DNA of 64,000 bases from CAWABB01 sp963780165 (GTDB taxonomy: Bacteria > Bacteroidota > Ignavibacteria > UBA10030 > UBA6906): NCBI GenBank assembly GCA_963780165.1, contig CAWABB010000001.1:1178001-1242000 (forward strand), in the 5' to 3' direction. The position numbers and the translations under genes are program-made. The notes beneath the pieces are model-generated. The model was not told where the DNA came from, ran no database searches, and saw only the letters and a program-made list of their open reading frames with translations. How positions within the stretch are numbered: the stretch's first letter is position 1; each line of letters starts with the position of its first letter. Below are positions 43,768-53,328 of the stretch, in pieces.

Positions 43768-44255
43768 CCTCTTCAAAAGTCCATCCGGGCCAAAAAACCA
43801 TCATAGCCTCTTCTATTAGGGCGTGGCATCGTGAAGCGGGATTGGATCTGAAGAAGGAATGGGCTGTAATTTGACATCCTGGCGGGAACATCAGCAGCTC
43901 CCACGAAATACCCCCAAAAGGGGCATTTCGCGTCGGATGTCATAGGTTGCAGGTTGATCGAAGTTCGGGTCCCCATTTGAACCTACAACACGGAGAAGTC
44001 ATCAAGTGAGGCGTACTTCATCGGTAGCCTAGTCTTTCATCTGGGAAGCGACATTTCGATCACCCGGTTGATGTGTGTGACTGATTCCAATTGCGGGTTC
44101 CGGGAACTGGATCGGCCCTTTTCAAAAGAATTGGGCCGATTTGTTTTTGGCACTCCGGCATGTACCTGCACAGAATCCCGCCGATGCCTATATCGCACGA
44201 TCGCAAGGTCAGATTTCGCAGTAGACCACACTGATAGCACATCACGATCTTGCGA
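43768..44255 (+). repeat. Dispersed modular repeat, copy 8 (long form with module D)
   Basis: Modules A (CAAAAGTCCATCCGGGCC) and B, core with changes (GATGTGTGTGACTGATTC and GCGGGTTCCGGGAAC, ending 44106), hairpin ATCGGCCC/GGGCCGAT (44111-44140) and module D to CACGATCTTGCGA. It is nearly colinear with copy 1 over about 480 bp. Confidence 0.85.
44111..44147 (+). terminator. Hairpin in repeat copy 8
   Basis: ATCGGCCC/GGGCCGAT followed by TTGTTTTTGG. Confidence 0.65.
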
Positions 44256-44363
44256 ACAGTTCGCGCACTCGTAGAAAAACTGACACGAGCTGGTCGGCAT
44301 CGTTTCTTCTTTGCGAAAGCCACATGTGGGACACGTCAGGACGGATTTAAGAATGATTCCCAT
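44253..44363 (-). pseudogene. Truncated GDCCVxC-type Cys-rich protein
   Basis: The minus-strand frame from 44363 reads IILKSVLTCPTCGFRKEETM, then PTSSCQFFYECANC. This is the N-terminal half of the small GDCCVxC-domain family (two CxxC pairs, 'ETMPTxxCQYFYxC'), often encoded next to mercury or metal resistance genes. The diagnostic GDCCVxC tail is missing: after YECANC the sequence is module D of repeat copy 8. The repeat end therefore marks the truncation point. Not functional as is. Confidence 0.65.
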
Positions 44364-44498
44364 GCGATAGCAGTTGAATGATTCGATATGCATCGATTGT
44401 GGTCATGATGATGGATTGGTGCTATGGCGACGCTTGGATATCATCCCTGACTCCTGTAGATTTGACCCACCCTGTCACGGCTGTACTGGAGAATTCGG

Positions 44499-45740
44499 TT
44501 GGGGCGGACGGACGGCGTATTCGGCACGATGCAGCAGTGGTGGACTCCCGCGGAAGCGAGAGGCGTGCGAGCCATGCTCCTTTTGCTCGCATTGATTTGC
44601 CTGACAAACATCTTCTCCACAGCGATCGTCCAAACACTGATTGTCGCGCTCACCGTCGTTGTTCTCTCTTCACTCTTGACCGACTCATCATTTTCGCCCC
44701 GGCGCACGCCCCTCGATATTCCGTACCTCGGGTTTGTTCTTGCCAGGGTCATCTCGCTGTTGTTCTCGCAGTACCCGGCCCAAAGCCTTCCTGCCCTTCA
44801 CATCGAGTTCTTCTATTATGTCGTCTTCTTCCTGGTGACCCAGTCGATCCCGCGAAACGAGCCCGTCGTCGTCTCCGCACTTGTCTCTCTCCTCCTGGGC
44901 GCCGGCCTCATTGCCGCCCTGATTGCCGTTATGAAGGTCGCGCTCGGGATGGAATTGCGCGGTTCCTCTACCACTGCCGGCACATATACTCTCGGAGGCT
45001 ATCTCTGCGCCGTTTTCCCCCTCGCCCTCCTTTATCCGCGGCCACGCGAGCCAAGATTCTACCGGGATTGGATCGTTCCTCTGGGTCTCTGCATAGGTAT
45101 AGTCTCTACGTACGACCGGCTTCACTGGGCGTGCATGGTATTGACCATAATACTTGCGGGCTTCTTGACCCGCAAGCGAGCCCTGACGATCGGCCTGTCC
45201 GCAATCCTGGCTCTCTCCCTTCTCTCCCCGTCGGTGCGTGTCCGCGTGGGCCAGGTGAACGACTCTGGAGCGTTGTTGAATGGGAGAGATGTCTTGTTGC
45301 GCGGGGCAATCATGTTGATCGATGATCACCCGCTGGTGGGTTTTGGCCCTCGCACATTTCCGGCCATCTTCCCCCTTTTTGACGAGATGCCTGTTCGCGG
45401 CGTCGGGAGCTGGCATAACGATTGGCTTCAGATATACATGGAGAGCGGACTCCTTGGTCTGGCGGCATTCGGATGGCTGGTTTTTGCGGTCTTCACGACG
45501 AGACGACGCGCGTTGCGGTCCCCGTCGATCTTGGCCGAAGACCGGCAAAAAGTCCTCGCGCTCACCGTTTCACTGGGAGTTTTGTTTCTGTTTGGGGGCG
45601 TGCTGGATACTCTTGTCGGGATTACATTCAGGACACTCCTGGGAATCTTTGCGGTCCTCGCCGGCATGCAAACGCAAGTCTCTGCACCTCGACCAGCTGA
45701 CGTCGCGTCCAACATATCAATCGCGCCAGGGCAAACGTAG
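44499..45740 (+). CDS. O-antigen ligase/polymerase-like membrane protein (Wzy_C)
   Basis: A 413-residue inner-membrane protein with about 11-12 hydrophobic segments. The large loop between late segments holds the family signature: DVLLRGAIMLIDDHPLVGFG, with 'HPLVGFGPRTF', and later SWHNDWLQIYMESGLLGL, the H-N-x-x-L motif of O-antigen ligases and polymerases. These enzymes join or polymerise undecaprenyl-linked glycans on the outer face of the inner membrane. A TTG at 44499 has GGAG seven nucleotides upstream; ATG 44529 is the alternative start. It opens the plus-strand glycan cluster, but a 450-bp gap separates it from the next gene, so it may be its own transcript. Confidence 0.85.
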   Translation: MGRTDGVFGTMQQWWTPAEARGVRAMLLLLALICLTNIFSTAIVQTLIVALTVVVLSSLLTDSSFSPRRTPLDIPYLGFVLARVISLLFSQYPAQSLPALHIEFFYYVVFFLVTQSIPRNEPVVVSALVSLLLGAGLIAALIAVMKVALGMELRGSSTTAGTYTLGGYLCAVFPLALLYPRPREPRFYRDWIVPLGLCIGIVSTYDRLHWACMVLTIILAGFLTRKRALTIGLSAILALSLLSPSVRVRVGQVNDSGALLNGRDVLLRGAIMLIDDHPLVGFGPRTFPAIFPLFDEMPVRGVGSWHNDWLQIYMESGLLGLAAFGWLVFAVFTTRRRALRSPSILAEDRQKVLALTVSLGVLFLFGGVLDTLVGITFRTLLGIFAVLAGMQTQVSAPRPADVASNISIAPGQT

Positions 45741-46192
45741 ACATAGTTCTGAAAGATTTGTATAATGTCTCAAGTTCTCGTGGATCCCTTATGCTGTTGC
45801 CTGCATCAACCCACCCGCCTGTTGTGATTGTAGGTATATAGAGTATCACCACTTCATGCACTGCCTTCCGGAAGCCTCAGATTTGCCGGGGTTTCCGGCT
45901 TGTTGACACACTGTGAGGTGGAGTGGAAGCCCGGCCTCCACCCCGGAGACGCGACGGACAGGTGTAGCTGGGCCTGAGGGTGCGGGGGGGGGAACTTCCC
46001 ACGAATATCGCCGGTTCCAGTCTTTATGCTGGCTCAGAAATAGAGTCTCTTAATCAATGCCAGACATCTGCATTGGGCATGAATAGTCCGGTAGCCGAAA
46101 CTCGTAGTCTCAATCAGGAACCTCGGACACATGCAATGTTGCCCCTGGCGATGGATCCCGTCCCCTCGCCTGAGCCTGAGGTCGAGGTGCGC
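45741..46192 (+). other. Gap before the main glycan operon, no gene seen
   Basis: About 450 bp with no convincing coding frame. It contains a stem GTGGAG/CTCCAC near 45922-45945 without a T-run and a run of nine G near 45985. The region probably carries the promoter of the downstream operon, but I could not pick one site. The frame of the next gene is open back to 45980. Confidence 0.4.
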
Positions 46193-47092
46193 ATGTCAGT
46201 CCGGGAGGCGATCCTTCGCACCCTCCTCTATTATGATATCTGGAGCCATCCGCTCACAATTCGCGAAATTGAGCTTTTCCTCCCCCTGCCTCTCGGTGAA
46301 GGCACTGCGCTTCGTTCTGCCCTTGCCGGCCTGGCCCGGTCCGGCGAGGTCCTGGGACACGACGGTCACTTCTTCCCGGGGCACCGGTCTGACGATATTG
46401 TCCCGGAGCGAAAACGCAAGGAAGAAAGAGCCAGGAGATACTGGATGTTTGCCCGGCTTTCGATGCATGTCATCAAACGCTTTCCGTTCGTCCGGGCTGT
46501 GATGGTATCAGGAGAGCTGTCAAAGAATGTCGCCGGACCGGAAAGTGATGTCGACTTTTTCATCTTGACGCAACCAAACCGACTCTGGCTGACGAGGTCG
46601 TTGCTTATCCTCTTCAAAAAGGTATTCCTGCTCAACAGCAAGAAGTTCTTCTGCCTCAATTATTTTGCCTGCGCTGATCACCTCATGGAAGAAGAGCACA
46701 ACATATATGTGGCCGCGGAAGTAGCCCATGTCAAGCCTCTGTACAATTCCCACTTGTGCAGGGAGTACCTGGAGGCAAATCGCTGGATCCACACGTTCTT
46801 CCCAAATTTCGATCATGCCGATTTGCCATCGCCGAGAGTCGACGAGCGCCGCAGCCTGATGCAGCCCATCGTCGAAACGCTTCTTTCCCTTCTCCCCCTC
46901 GACCGGATCGATCAGCGGCTCCAGCGGTTCTGGAAAGACGTCTGGGCCCGGCGGTATCCTGAGGTGGGTGCACCACGCCTCGAACGGGCATTCACCGCGA
47001 CGGCGACGACATCGCGGGCATATGTTTATGATTTTTGCCCGAAGATCCTGGAGGCCTACCGGAACAAGCTGAGCACGTACGGGCTCCAGTAA
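46193..47092 (+). CDS. Nucleotidyltransferase-domain protein with N-terminal winged-helix-like segment
   Basis: A 299-residue cytoplasmic protein. Residues 1-65 look like a winged helix (REAILRTLLYYDIWSHPLTI ... LARSGEVLGHDGHFFPG). The core has a nucleotidyltransferase signature: VRAVMVSGELSKNVAGPESD, directly followed by VDFFILT, i.e. a Ser-Gly followed by D-x-D, as in the minimal polymerase-beta fold. The rest is helical. The substrate is unknown. Such proteins recur beside radical SAM and glycan genes in this phylum, so it may activate a sugar or modify a carrier. Two Met residues farther upstream (46079, 46134) are possible starts; 46193 was chosen because GAGG lies just before it and the domain begins there. 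Confidence 0.7.
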   Translation: MSVREAILRTLLYYDIWSHPLTIREIELFLPLPLGEGTALRSALAGLARSGEVLGHDGHFFPGHRSDDIVPERKRKEERARRYWMFARLSMHVIKRFPFVRAVMVSGELSKNVAGPESDVDFFILTQPNRLWLTRSLLILFKKVFLLNSKKFFCLNYFACADHLMEEEHNIYVAAEVAHVKPLYNSHLCREYLEANRWIHTFFPNFDHADLPSPRVDERRSLMQPIVETLLSLLPLDRIDQRLQRFWKDVWARRYPEVGAPRLERAFTATATTSRAYVYDFCPKILEAYRNKLSTYGLQ

Positions 47093-47153
47093 CACTTCTT
47101 GCCTCGGTAACAAACAGGTCTGATCGCATGTCGGCCGGCTGGCGCGACGAATA

Positions 47154-48608
47154 GTGATGGACGTCCTCTTCACACACTCCTATTTCCTGCGTTTGGACCC
47201 GAAAGAGTTCCGGGCGATGACGCCGTACCCCCCTCTCGGCACATTGTACGCCGCCGCTGTGGCGCGACAGCTGGGCTTTTCGGTCTCCCTCTTCGACAGC
47301 ATGCTGGCCCCGGCGCCGGAAGCTCTTGCCGACTACATAGCGTCATCTCATCCGCGTGCCGTTGTCATCTACGATGACGACTTCAACTACCTGACCAAGA
47401 TGTGCCTCACCAACATGCGCGAGGCGGCACAAAAGATGTCGCGGATCGCACGAAGCTCGGGGTGTTCGGTTATCGTCCATGGCTCCGACGCGGCCGACCA
47501 TTGTGGAGAGTACCTTTCTTCGGGCGCGGACTTTGTGATCATCGGCGAAGGAGAGCAGACGCTTGGTGACCTGCTGAAGCTTGTATTACGGGGGGAAGGA
47601 TCGCCCGGTGAGATCAATGGGATAGCCTACATGGAAGGCGGGCGAATCACCCGAACCGCACAACGAAAAGTCCTGAGAAGACCCGACGTACTCCCGTTCC
47701 CCGCCCGCGACCTTGTCGACGTGGGGCGATATCGCAGCGTGTGGCAGAAGCGGCACGGGTATTTCTCGATGAATATCGTGACGACGAGGGGGTGTCCGTT
47801 TCACTGCAACTGGTGCGCAAAACCCATTTACGGACAGGTATACAATTCACGTTCCCCCGAAAACGTGGTCGACGAGATGGAGGAACTGGCGCGAACGATC
47901 CGGCCGGACCATCTCTGGTTCTGCGACGACATCTTTGGCCTTGTCCCGGGCTGGGTGCAAAGGTTCGCCGACGAGGTCGTCCGGCGGAATGCTGTCATTC
48001 CCTTCAAGTGCCTCGCTCGCGCAGACCTGCTCCTGCAGGGAGACACCATCGAACAGCTTCGAAGAGCCGGATGTGAGACGGTATGGATGGGAGCGGAGTC
48101 GGGGTCGCAGAAGATCCTGGATGCGATGGAAAAGGGAACCACCGTAGAACAAATTCGCCAGGCAACTCGCCGTATGAAGGAGGCAGGAATCCGCGTGGCG
48201 TTTTTCCTGCAGTACGGGTATCCCGGCGAGGGACGCGAAGATATTGACAGGACCCTTGCCATGATCCGCGAGTGCCGCCCCGACGAAATCGGCGTCAGTG
48301 TGTCCTATCCTCTGCCGGGAACGCCGTTCTACGATCGCGTACACGCCGAAATGGCCGAGAAACAGAATTGGACCGACAGTCAGGACCTCGCCCTCATGTA
48401 CCGGGGCACGTACCCACCGGAGTTCTACCGTGTTCTGCACAAGGTGACTCATAAGAAATTCCGCATCTGGCAGTCGCGCGACATCCTCCGTCATGCCGTC
48501 CGGCGGCCGTGGGAAATCACGCCGAAACTTGCGCGCCGTATCGGGGCCTCCCTGTATCACCGGCTTACCCTCCCCTTGCTCGAACGCAAACTGGGATCGC
48601 CTTCATGA
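47154..48608 (+). CDS. B12-binding-domain radical SAM protein (first of three)
   Basis: A 484-residue class B-like radical SAM enzyme. The first ~150 residues form a cobalamin-binding-type Rossmann domain (PYPPLGTLYAAAVARQLGFS, VIIGEGEQTL), without an obvious DxHxxG His. The [4Fe-4S] site is RGCPFHCNWC (Cys near 214, 218, 221), followed by the GGE-like and FCDDIFG segments of the TIM barrel and GAESGSQKILDAM. These enzymes generate a 5'-deoxyadenosyl radical; members methylate unactivated carbons or rearrange lipids, sugars or hopanoids. The product here cannot be told. It ends with an ATGA overlap with the next, related gene, so the two are translationally coupled. Confidence 0.88.
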   Translation: MMDVLFTHSYFLRLDPKEFRAMTPYPPLGTLYAAAVARQLGFSVSLFDSMLAPAPEALADYIASSHPRAVVIYDDDFNYLTKMCLTNMREAAQKMSRIARSSGCSVIVHGSDAADHCGEYLSSGADFVIIGEGEQTLGDLLKLVLRGEGSPGEINGIAYMEGGRITRTAQRKVLRRPDVLPFPARDLVDVGRYRSVWQKRHGYFSMNIVTTRGCPFHCNWCAKPIYGQVYNSRSPENVVDEMEELARTIRPDHLWFCDDIFGLVPGWVQRFADEVVRRNAVIPFKCLARADLLLQGDTIEQLRRAGCETVWMGAESGSQKILDAMEKGTTVEQIRQATRRMKEAGIRVAFFLQYGYPGEGREDIDRTLAMIRECRPDEIGVSVSYPLPGTPFYDRVHAEMAEKQNWTDSQDLALMYRGTYPPEFYRVLHKVTHKKFRIWQSRDILRHAVRRPWEITPKLARRIGASLYHRLTLPLLERKLGSPS

Positions 48609-50005
48609 CTACCGGGCACCGGCCAGACATTCTCCTGACCCACGCCTATTTCCTCGCAGAGGATCCAGCCGAACAACGCGTGATGCGCCCATATGTCCCG
48701 CTCGGAGTACTTTCGCTGGCGGCATATCTGGAACGGGAGGGATACGCCGTCCACGTGTTCGACAGTACGTTCGAGACGCTGGATGCGTATCGGATACTAT
48801 GTGAGCAGATCCGTCCTCCGATCGTGGGCATATCCGTCAACATGATGACACGCGGCAACGCGATCAGGATGATAGCAACGGCCAGGCGTGCGGGTGCAAG
48901 AGTGGTCGTCGGGGGACCCGAGCCTGCGCTCTATGCAGAGGAATTTCTTGGGGCTGGCGCTGACGTTGTTGTGATCGGGGAAGGCGAGGAAACGCTCCTC
49001 GCCCTGGTGCAATCGTTCGCCACGGGGCAGCCGGAGCTCGGGTCGATCGACGGAATCGCTTTTTCCGGGCCCGGCGGAGTGGAGCGGACCCGGGCCCGAG
49101 CGCACATGGCGGACATCAGCGCCCTGCCATTCCCCGCGCGCGAGAAGGTCGACCTGCGGAGATACATGGACGTTTGGAGGACCCGCCACGGATACGCCTC
49201 CCTGTCGGTATCGACCATGAGAGGCTGCCCGTACACATGTGCCTGGTGCAGCCATGCCGTTTACGGCGAATCGTACAGGCGCCGCGCACCCGCGGTGGTC
49301 GCCCGGGAACTGCAGCTGCTGATTCACATGTATGCACCCGACATGTTCTGGTTCGCAGACGATGTGTTTACAATCAGCAAGAATTGGATCCTGCAACTTC
49401 AGAAGGAGTTGGATTCGCTCGGGCTGAAACTCGCGTACGAGTGCATCACTCGGGCTGACAGGCTCGACAAGGAATCTGTCAACGCACTCAGATCCACAGG
49501 CTGCAAACGGCTCTGGATCGGGACTGAATCCGGCTCACAGCGAATGTTGGACAGTATGTCTCGACAGGTGACCGTCGAAGAGGTCGCAGAAGCAACACGC
49601 CTCGCACGCCAGGCCGGCATCGAGGTGGGCTACTTTCTGATGCTGGGCTATGACGGAGAAACGAAAGAGGATGTCGAGCAAACGGTTCGCCATCTCAGGA
49701 ATACGAGGCCGGATATCGTCCTCACAACCGTCGCCTACCCGATCAAAGGGACCCGCTATTATGAGGTGATGAAGGGAAGGATGAAGATCCCCACGCTCCC
49801 GTTCGACCAGTGGAACGACAGAATGATTGAGGTCAGCGGAAGACTGTCCCGCCGATACTACTGGTTCGCCAACCGCCGCCTTATTAACGAGGCAATTGCG
49901 GTGAGGAACGGAAACGATGACGGCTCAGGCGTAAGGTTGTTCAGGTTTCTGCCCGCGTTCACCAAGGCAAAGGTCGCACAGCTATTCATGAGTCTCCTGA
50001 AATAG
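48605..50005 (+). CDS. B12-binding-domain radical SAM protein (second of three)
   Basis: A 466-residue paralogue of the preceding protein. The N-terminal domain has VMRPYVPLGVLSLAAYLERE, VVGGPEPALYAEEFL and VVIGEGEETL. The radical SAM Cys motif is RGCPYTCAWC near 207-214, and FADDVFTISKNW plus GTESGSQRMLDSM follow. The start is the ATG at 48605, which overlaps the previous stop (ATGA); the frame is open farther upstream only inside the neighbour. It is followed 4 bp later by a methyltransferase. Two such enzymes in tandem suggest successive modifications of the same substrate. Confidence 0.88.
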   Translation: MTTGHRPDILLTHAYFLAEDPAEQRVMRPYVPLGVLSLAAYLEREGYAVHVFDSTFETLDAYRILCEQIRPPIVGISVNMMTRGNAIRMIATARRAGARVVVGGPEPALYAEEFLGAGADVVVIGEGEETLLALVQSFATGQPELGSIDGIAFSGPGGVERTRARAHMADISALPFPAREKVDLRRYMDVWRTRHGYASLSVSTMRGCPYTCAWCSHAVYGESYRRRAPAVVARELQLLIHMYAPDMFWFADDVFTISKNWILQLQKELDSLGLKLAYECITRADRLDKESVNALRSTGCKRLWIGTESGSQRMLDSMSRQVTVEEVAEATRLARQAGIEVGYFLMLGYDGETKEDVEQTVRHLRNTRPDIVLTTVAYPIKGTRYYEVMKGRMKIPTLPFDQWNDRMIEVSGRLSRRYYWFANRRLINEAIAVRNGNDDGSGVRLFRFLPAFTKAKVAQLFMSLLK

Positions 50006-50009
50006 CCTG

Positions 50010-50828
50010 ATGATAGCCTCCAGTCCGTCAGATGCCTTCTCCCGGGTTGCGCCATCGTACGATGACGATTTCGGACCCTCCGGTCAGGTCCCGGAGCTCC
50101 GGCGTCGAGTGCTGGAAGTGCTAAGAAAGCACGCGCCTCCGGGCACACGCGTGCTGGAGATTGGAGCCGGCACGGGGGAGGACGCGAAAACACTCCAGGG
50201 ACTCGGCTATTCCGTGGTCGCATCGGATGTCTCCCCTGGAATGCTGGAACAGGCCAGCAGGAAGCTCAGCGGCACGCCGGTTCAGCTGCTGGCGCTCAGC
50301 GCAGAGATGATCCCTGAAACGTTCCCGCCCGGTTCCTTTGATGTCCTGTTTTCCAACTTTGGCCCGCTAAACTGCGTCGCGGATTTCCAGGGACTGCTTC
50401 CAAAGCTGTCAAGAGTGGTCGCACCGGGTGGTATTATGGTGGTCTGTCTCATGGGTCGGTACTCTCTCTGGGAGATTACTTCCGCCATTACAAGGCTCAG
50501 GTTTCGCGGGGCTTTGCGCCGGGTATCACGAGGGGCGGTGCTCGCAAGAGTTGGTGAAGGGGTGGTGCCCGTCTGGTACCATTCGTTATCCGCTGTGCGA
50601 GCCGCGTGCAAGGGGTGGGGCGAGGTTGTCGATGTCGTCGGGCTCAACGTTGTGAGTCCGCCCCCCGGTTCCCGGACGTTCCCACGCAGATTTCCCCGGG
50701 TCACATCCCTTCTCGATCGTCTCGACCACAGAGTCGGGCGTTTCCCTCTCATGTCGACGCTCGGCGATCACCTGGTTGTGGTCATTCGACGGACACAACC
50801 TGTGTACCGGGGCAACCATGACCGTTGA
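50010..50828 (+). CDS. Class I SAM-dependent methyltransferase
   Basis: A 272-residue cytoplasmic methyltransferase. The SAM-binding loop is VLEIGAGTGEDAKTL near residues 48-62, the acidic residue of strand 2 is in VVASDVSPGML, and the motif IV region is SFDVLFSNFGPLNCVADFQG. The family (Methyltransf_11/25) acts on sugars, lipids or small molecules. It lies 4 bp after the second radical SAM gene and overlaps the glycosyltransferase gene by 11 bp, so it belongs to the same operon. Its target is probably the glycan or lipid made by the cluster. Confidence 0.86.
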   Translation: MIASSPSDAFSRVAPSYDDDFGPSGQVPELRRRVLEVLRKHAPPGTRVLEIGAGTGEDAKTLQGLGYSVVASDVSPGMLEQASRKLSGTPVQLLALSAEMIPETFPPGSFDVLFSNFGPLNCVADFQGLLPKLSRVVAPGGIMVVCLMGRYSLWEITSAITRLRFRGALRRVSRGAVLARVGEGVVPVWYHSLSAVRAACKGWGEVVDVVGLNVVSPPPGSRTFPRRFPRVTSLLDRLDHRVGRFPLMSTLGDHLVVVIRRTQPVYRGNHDR

Positions 50829-52035
50829 CACGCAACGCAGGATCGACCGGTTCGTCGGAATTCCGCTCTGCCTCGCGGCAGCGCTGTGGACGATGTTGTT
50901 CGAGAAGCTGAGGCCGCGCATCCCGGAAACAACGGTACGCTCCATCTGTGTCATGAAGTTTTTCGGACTGGGCAGTATCGTGCTCAGCGGCCCGTTCCTC
51001 CGTGACCTCCGGCAAAAGTATCCGGAGGCCCGAATACACTACATCACATTCGCGCACAATGCAGAGGCGCTGAGCTTTTTCCCGGCGGTAGACGAGGTCT
51101 CGTCGATTTCTACCGCCACGGGATGGAGGTTTGTCCGCGATACCATTCGGGCCATCGTTCGGATGAGGGCCGATCAGGTGGATACCGTGTTCGACCTGGA
51201 GTTCTTCTCAAAGTTTTCCACCCTTCTGGGGACCCTCTCCGGAGCGCGAAGGCGTGTCGGCTTTGCGCTACCGACACTGTGGCGCCGGTGGAACCTTACG
51301 GCAAGCGTCCCTCTGGATCGATCCGCACATGTGTCAGCCATGTTCCGGCGGCAGCTGGACCCCTCCCTGGAGACCCCGCATGAGGCGGGGACGTTCCCTC
51401 CGATCACCTCGAGGCCGAATGATCGGGTTTCAATGACAGAGAAGCTCGGGTTGGCGAATGAAAGAGGGCCGATCATAGTGGTCAATATTAACGCGGACGC
51501 TGTGTCACTCGAGCGCCGCTGGAGTCCCGAAAGATTCGCGACGGTCGTTGCGGCCACAGCTGCCGCGCGGCCAGGCGCGACCTTCTTCCTTTCGGGTACG
51601 AGAACGGAGCATGCATACGTCGAAGAGATGATCGCCCGCTGGGAACTCTCGGGCAATGTCCGCAATGTTGCCGGGGTCCTTTCCCTCGGGGAATTCGTCG
51701 CACTGCTGGAAGCAAGCGATGCGTTGTTGACCTGCGATTCCGGCCCGGCCCATCTCGCGTCTGCGGTGGGAACTCCTGTCGTGGCACTGTTCGGCCCGGA
51801 GTCCCCTGCATTTTATGGGCCGCTGGGAGAATCAGTTACCCTCTACAGCGGGATCTCCTGCAGCCCTTGCCTTAACATCTACGCCGCAAAGCGGTTTGTC
51901 TGTCCCTACAACGCACGGTGCATGGACCTGATCACCGTCTCGGATGTGGCCGACGCCCTTCGTCGGGTTCTCGAAAACCCGAGGGTCTTCTCAACGAGCG
52001 TCAGACCGCCACAGAGCGTCACGGAAGGATCCTGA
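50818..52035 (+). CDS. Glycosyltransferase family 9 (heptosyltransferase-like)
   Basis: A 405-residue GT-B glycosyltransferase of family GT9, which includes the lipopolysaccharide heptosyltransferases. The N-terminal half opens SICVMKFFGLGSIVLSGPFL, with the typical 'G-D/S-x-V-L-x-x-P' turn. The C-terminal donor-binding half has VVVNINADAVSLERRWSPERF and SDALLTCDSGPAHLASAVGT, then VVALFGPESPAFYGPLG. The Cys-rich CSPCLNIYAAKRFVCPYNARC stretch is characteristic of GT9. It would add an ADP-heptose or similar sugar to a lipid or core oligosaccharide on the inner face of the membrane. The ATG at 50818 overlaps the previous gene; frame extension to 50776 is less likely. Confidence 0.87.
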   Translation: MTVDTQRRIDRFVGIPLCLAAALWTMLFEKLRPRIPETTVRSICVMKFFGLGSIVLSGPFLRDLRQKYPEARIHYITFAHNAEALSFFPAVDEVSSISTATGWRFVRDTIRAIVRMRADQVDTVFDLEFFSKFSTLLGTLSGARRRVGFALPTLWRRWNLTASVPLDRSAHVSAMFRRQLDPSLETPHEAGTFPPITSRPNDRVSMTEKLGLANERGPIIVVNINADAVSLERRWSPERFATVVAATAAARPGATFFLSGTRTEHAYVEEMIARWELSGNVRNVAGVLSLGEFVALLEASDALLTCDSGPAHLASAVGTPVVALFGPESPAFYGPLGESVTLYSGISCSPCLNIYAAKRFVCPYNARCMDLITVSDVADALRRVLENPRVFSTSVRPPQSVTEGS

Positions 52036-52050
52036 AAGCCCCACCGCCCC

Positions 52051-53328
52051 ATGACTCAAGCCCTGAGTGGCCGTCTCCTCTACTTTGCCGTGGTCGGCAT
52101 TCTCGCCGGGGTCATCTTCTGGCGGGGAGTCCTGCCTGCGTTGTCGGGACCGGAAACCGACTTTCCCAACTATTATACAGCTTCACGGCTGCTCCTGGAA
52201 GGCGCAGACGCCAGCCGGCTGTATGACAATATCTGGTTTCAGGAGCAGATGGTGCGGTTCGGCTTCGAGCAAAAGGGGAAGTTTTCGCCATTTCCGCCAC
52301 CCACAGCTGTGGTCTTCCTCCCCTTTGCCTGGCTCAAGCCATCGGCTGCATTTGCCTTGCTGACTGTCGCCAACCTCCTGGCACTTGTGGCCTGCATCTG
52401 GCTGATGAGTCTCATAACCGGCATCCGATGGGAAAAGGCGGCCGGGCTCACTCTCGCCGCGGGACTGGCGATCATCAATTGCCTGCGGTTCGGCCAGCTC
52501 TATATTATTGTGATATTGTCTGTCCTCCTCTCTTATCATCTTGCCCGTCAGGGTAAAGGGATGCTGGCCGGAGTCTCGGCAGGTTTGTTGCTCCCCGTCA
52601 AATTGTTCCCGCTTGTGTTGGTGCTCTGGTTCCTCGCCAGGAAGCAGTGGAAAAGTGCAGGCGCTGCAGTGCTGACTTCAGCCGGAATTGTCGGACTTTC
52701 GATGGTCTTGATGGGGTCCGGCGTGTTTGCGGCCTACGTGTCAACGATACTTCCCGACCACCTCGCGTCCCATTATGAGATGCAGAACCCGTATGCCACC
52801 GCGTTTCAGTCGTGGGACAGCCTCCTCATGCGCCTCTTCGTGAAGGATCCCTTACTCAATCCGAATGCGTTCTGGGATTCGCGGACTCTCTATATGATCC
52901 TGAAGATCGCGCTCACGTTTGCGGGAGGAGCAATCACCCTCTGGGCTTCGGTGCGCTTGCTGAGACACGGGCAACAGAAAGCATTTGATCTTATGTTGGC
53001 ACTCATCGGAGTGGCCGCACTGCTGTTTGCACCCGGAACGGCCACGTACCATTTTGTGCTGCTGTGGTTGCCCCTCGCGCTTATCGTTTTACAGCCGCCC
53101 GATGGGACATGGCTGAGTCGGATTTTGATTTTCGTGTACATCGCGATCGGGTGGATTCCGTATAGCTGGTTCCGCAGGTTCGAGGACTCCCCGGGCATTG
53201 GGGTGATCCTTGCGTACCCCCGATTGGCCCTCCTGACACTGCTGTTTTGCGGGCTGACGTTGCTTGCAGCCCGAGTTGCTTCCCACCTCCCCCCGACGTC
53301 AGGAGCGACTGTTGACCTCCCTGCCTGA
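52051..53328 (+). CDS. GT87-family membrane glycosyltransferase (DUF2029)
   Basis: A 425-residue polytopic inner-membrane protein with about 11 hydrophobic segments. The first periplasmic loop carries PETDFPNYYTASRLLLEGAD and RLYD, the conserved Asp-containing motif of GT-C enzymes of family GT87. This is followed by FSPFPPPTAVVFLPFAWLKP, typical of DUF2029. Such enzymes use polyprenyl-phosphate sugars as donors to add mannose or similar residues to lipid-linked glycans outside the membrane. It lies 15 bp after the GT9 gene and overlaps the flippase gene by 17 bp if the latter starts at its TTG. Confidence 0.86.
   Translation: MTQALSGRLLYFAVVGILAGVIFWRGVLPALSGPETDFPNYYTASRLLLEGADASRLYDNIWFQEQMVRFGFEQKGKFSPFPPPTAVVFLPFAWLKPSAAFALLTVANLLALVACIWLMSLITGIRWEKAAGLTLAAGLAIINCLRFGQLYIIVILSVLLSYHLARQGKGMLAGVSAGLLLPVKLFPLVLVLWFLARKQWKSAGAAVLTSAGIVGLSMVLMGSGVFAAYVSTILPDHLASHYEMQNPYATAFQSWDSLLMRLFVKDPLLNPNAFWDSRTLYMILKIALTFAGGAITLWASVRLLRHGQQKAFDLMLALIGVAALLFAPGTATYHFVLLWLPLALIVLQPPDGTWLSRILIFVYIAIGWIPYSWFRRFEDSPGIGVILAYPRLALLTLLFCGLTLLAARVASHLPPTSGATVDLPA

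Noticed and set aside
16000..44393. Short frames inside the repeats, such as those reading WVCVTDS or VPGTRNWNQSHTPIG
   Set aside because: They simply translate the repeat core on either strand, lack ribosome sites and vary in frame between copies; the antisense of tRNA 3' ends often gives VPGTGLEP-like artefacts.
44688..45548. 286-codon minus-strand frame opposite the O-antigen ligase gene
   Set aside because: Highly charged antisense of a membrane protein; no domain or ribosome site.
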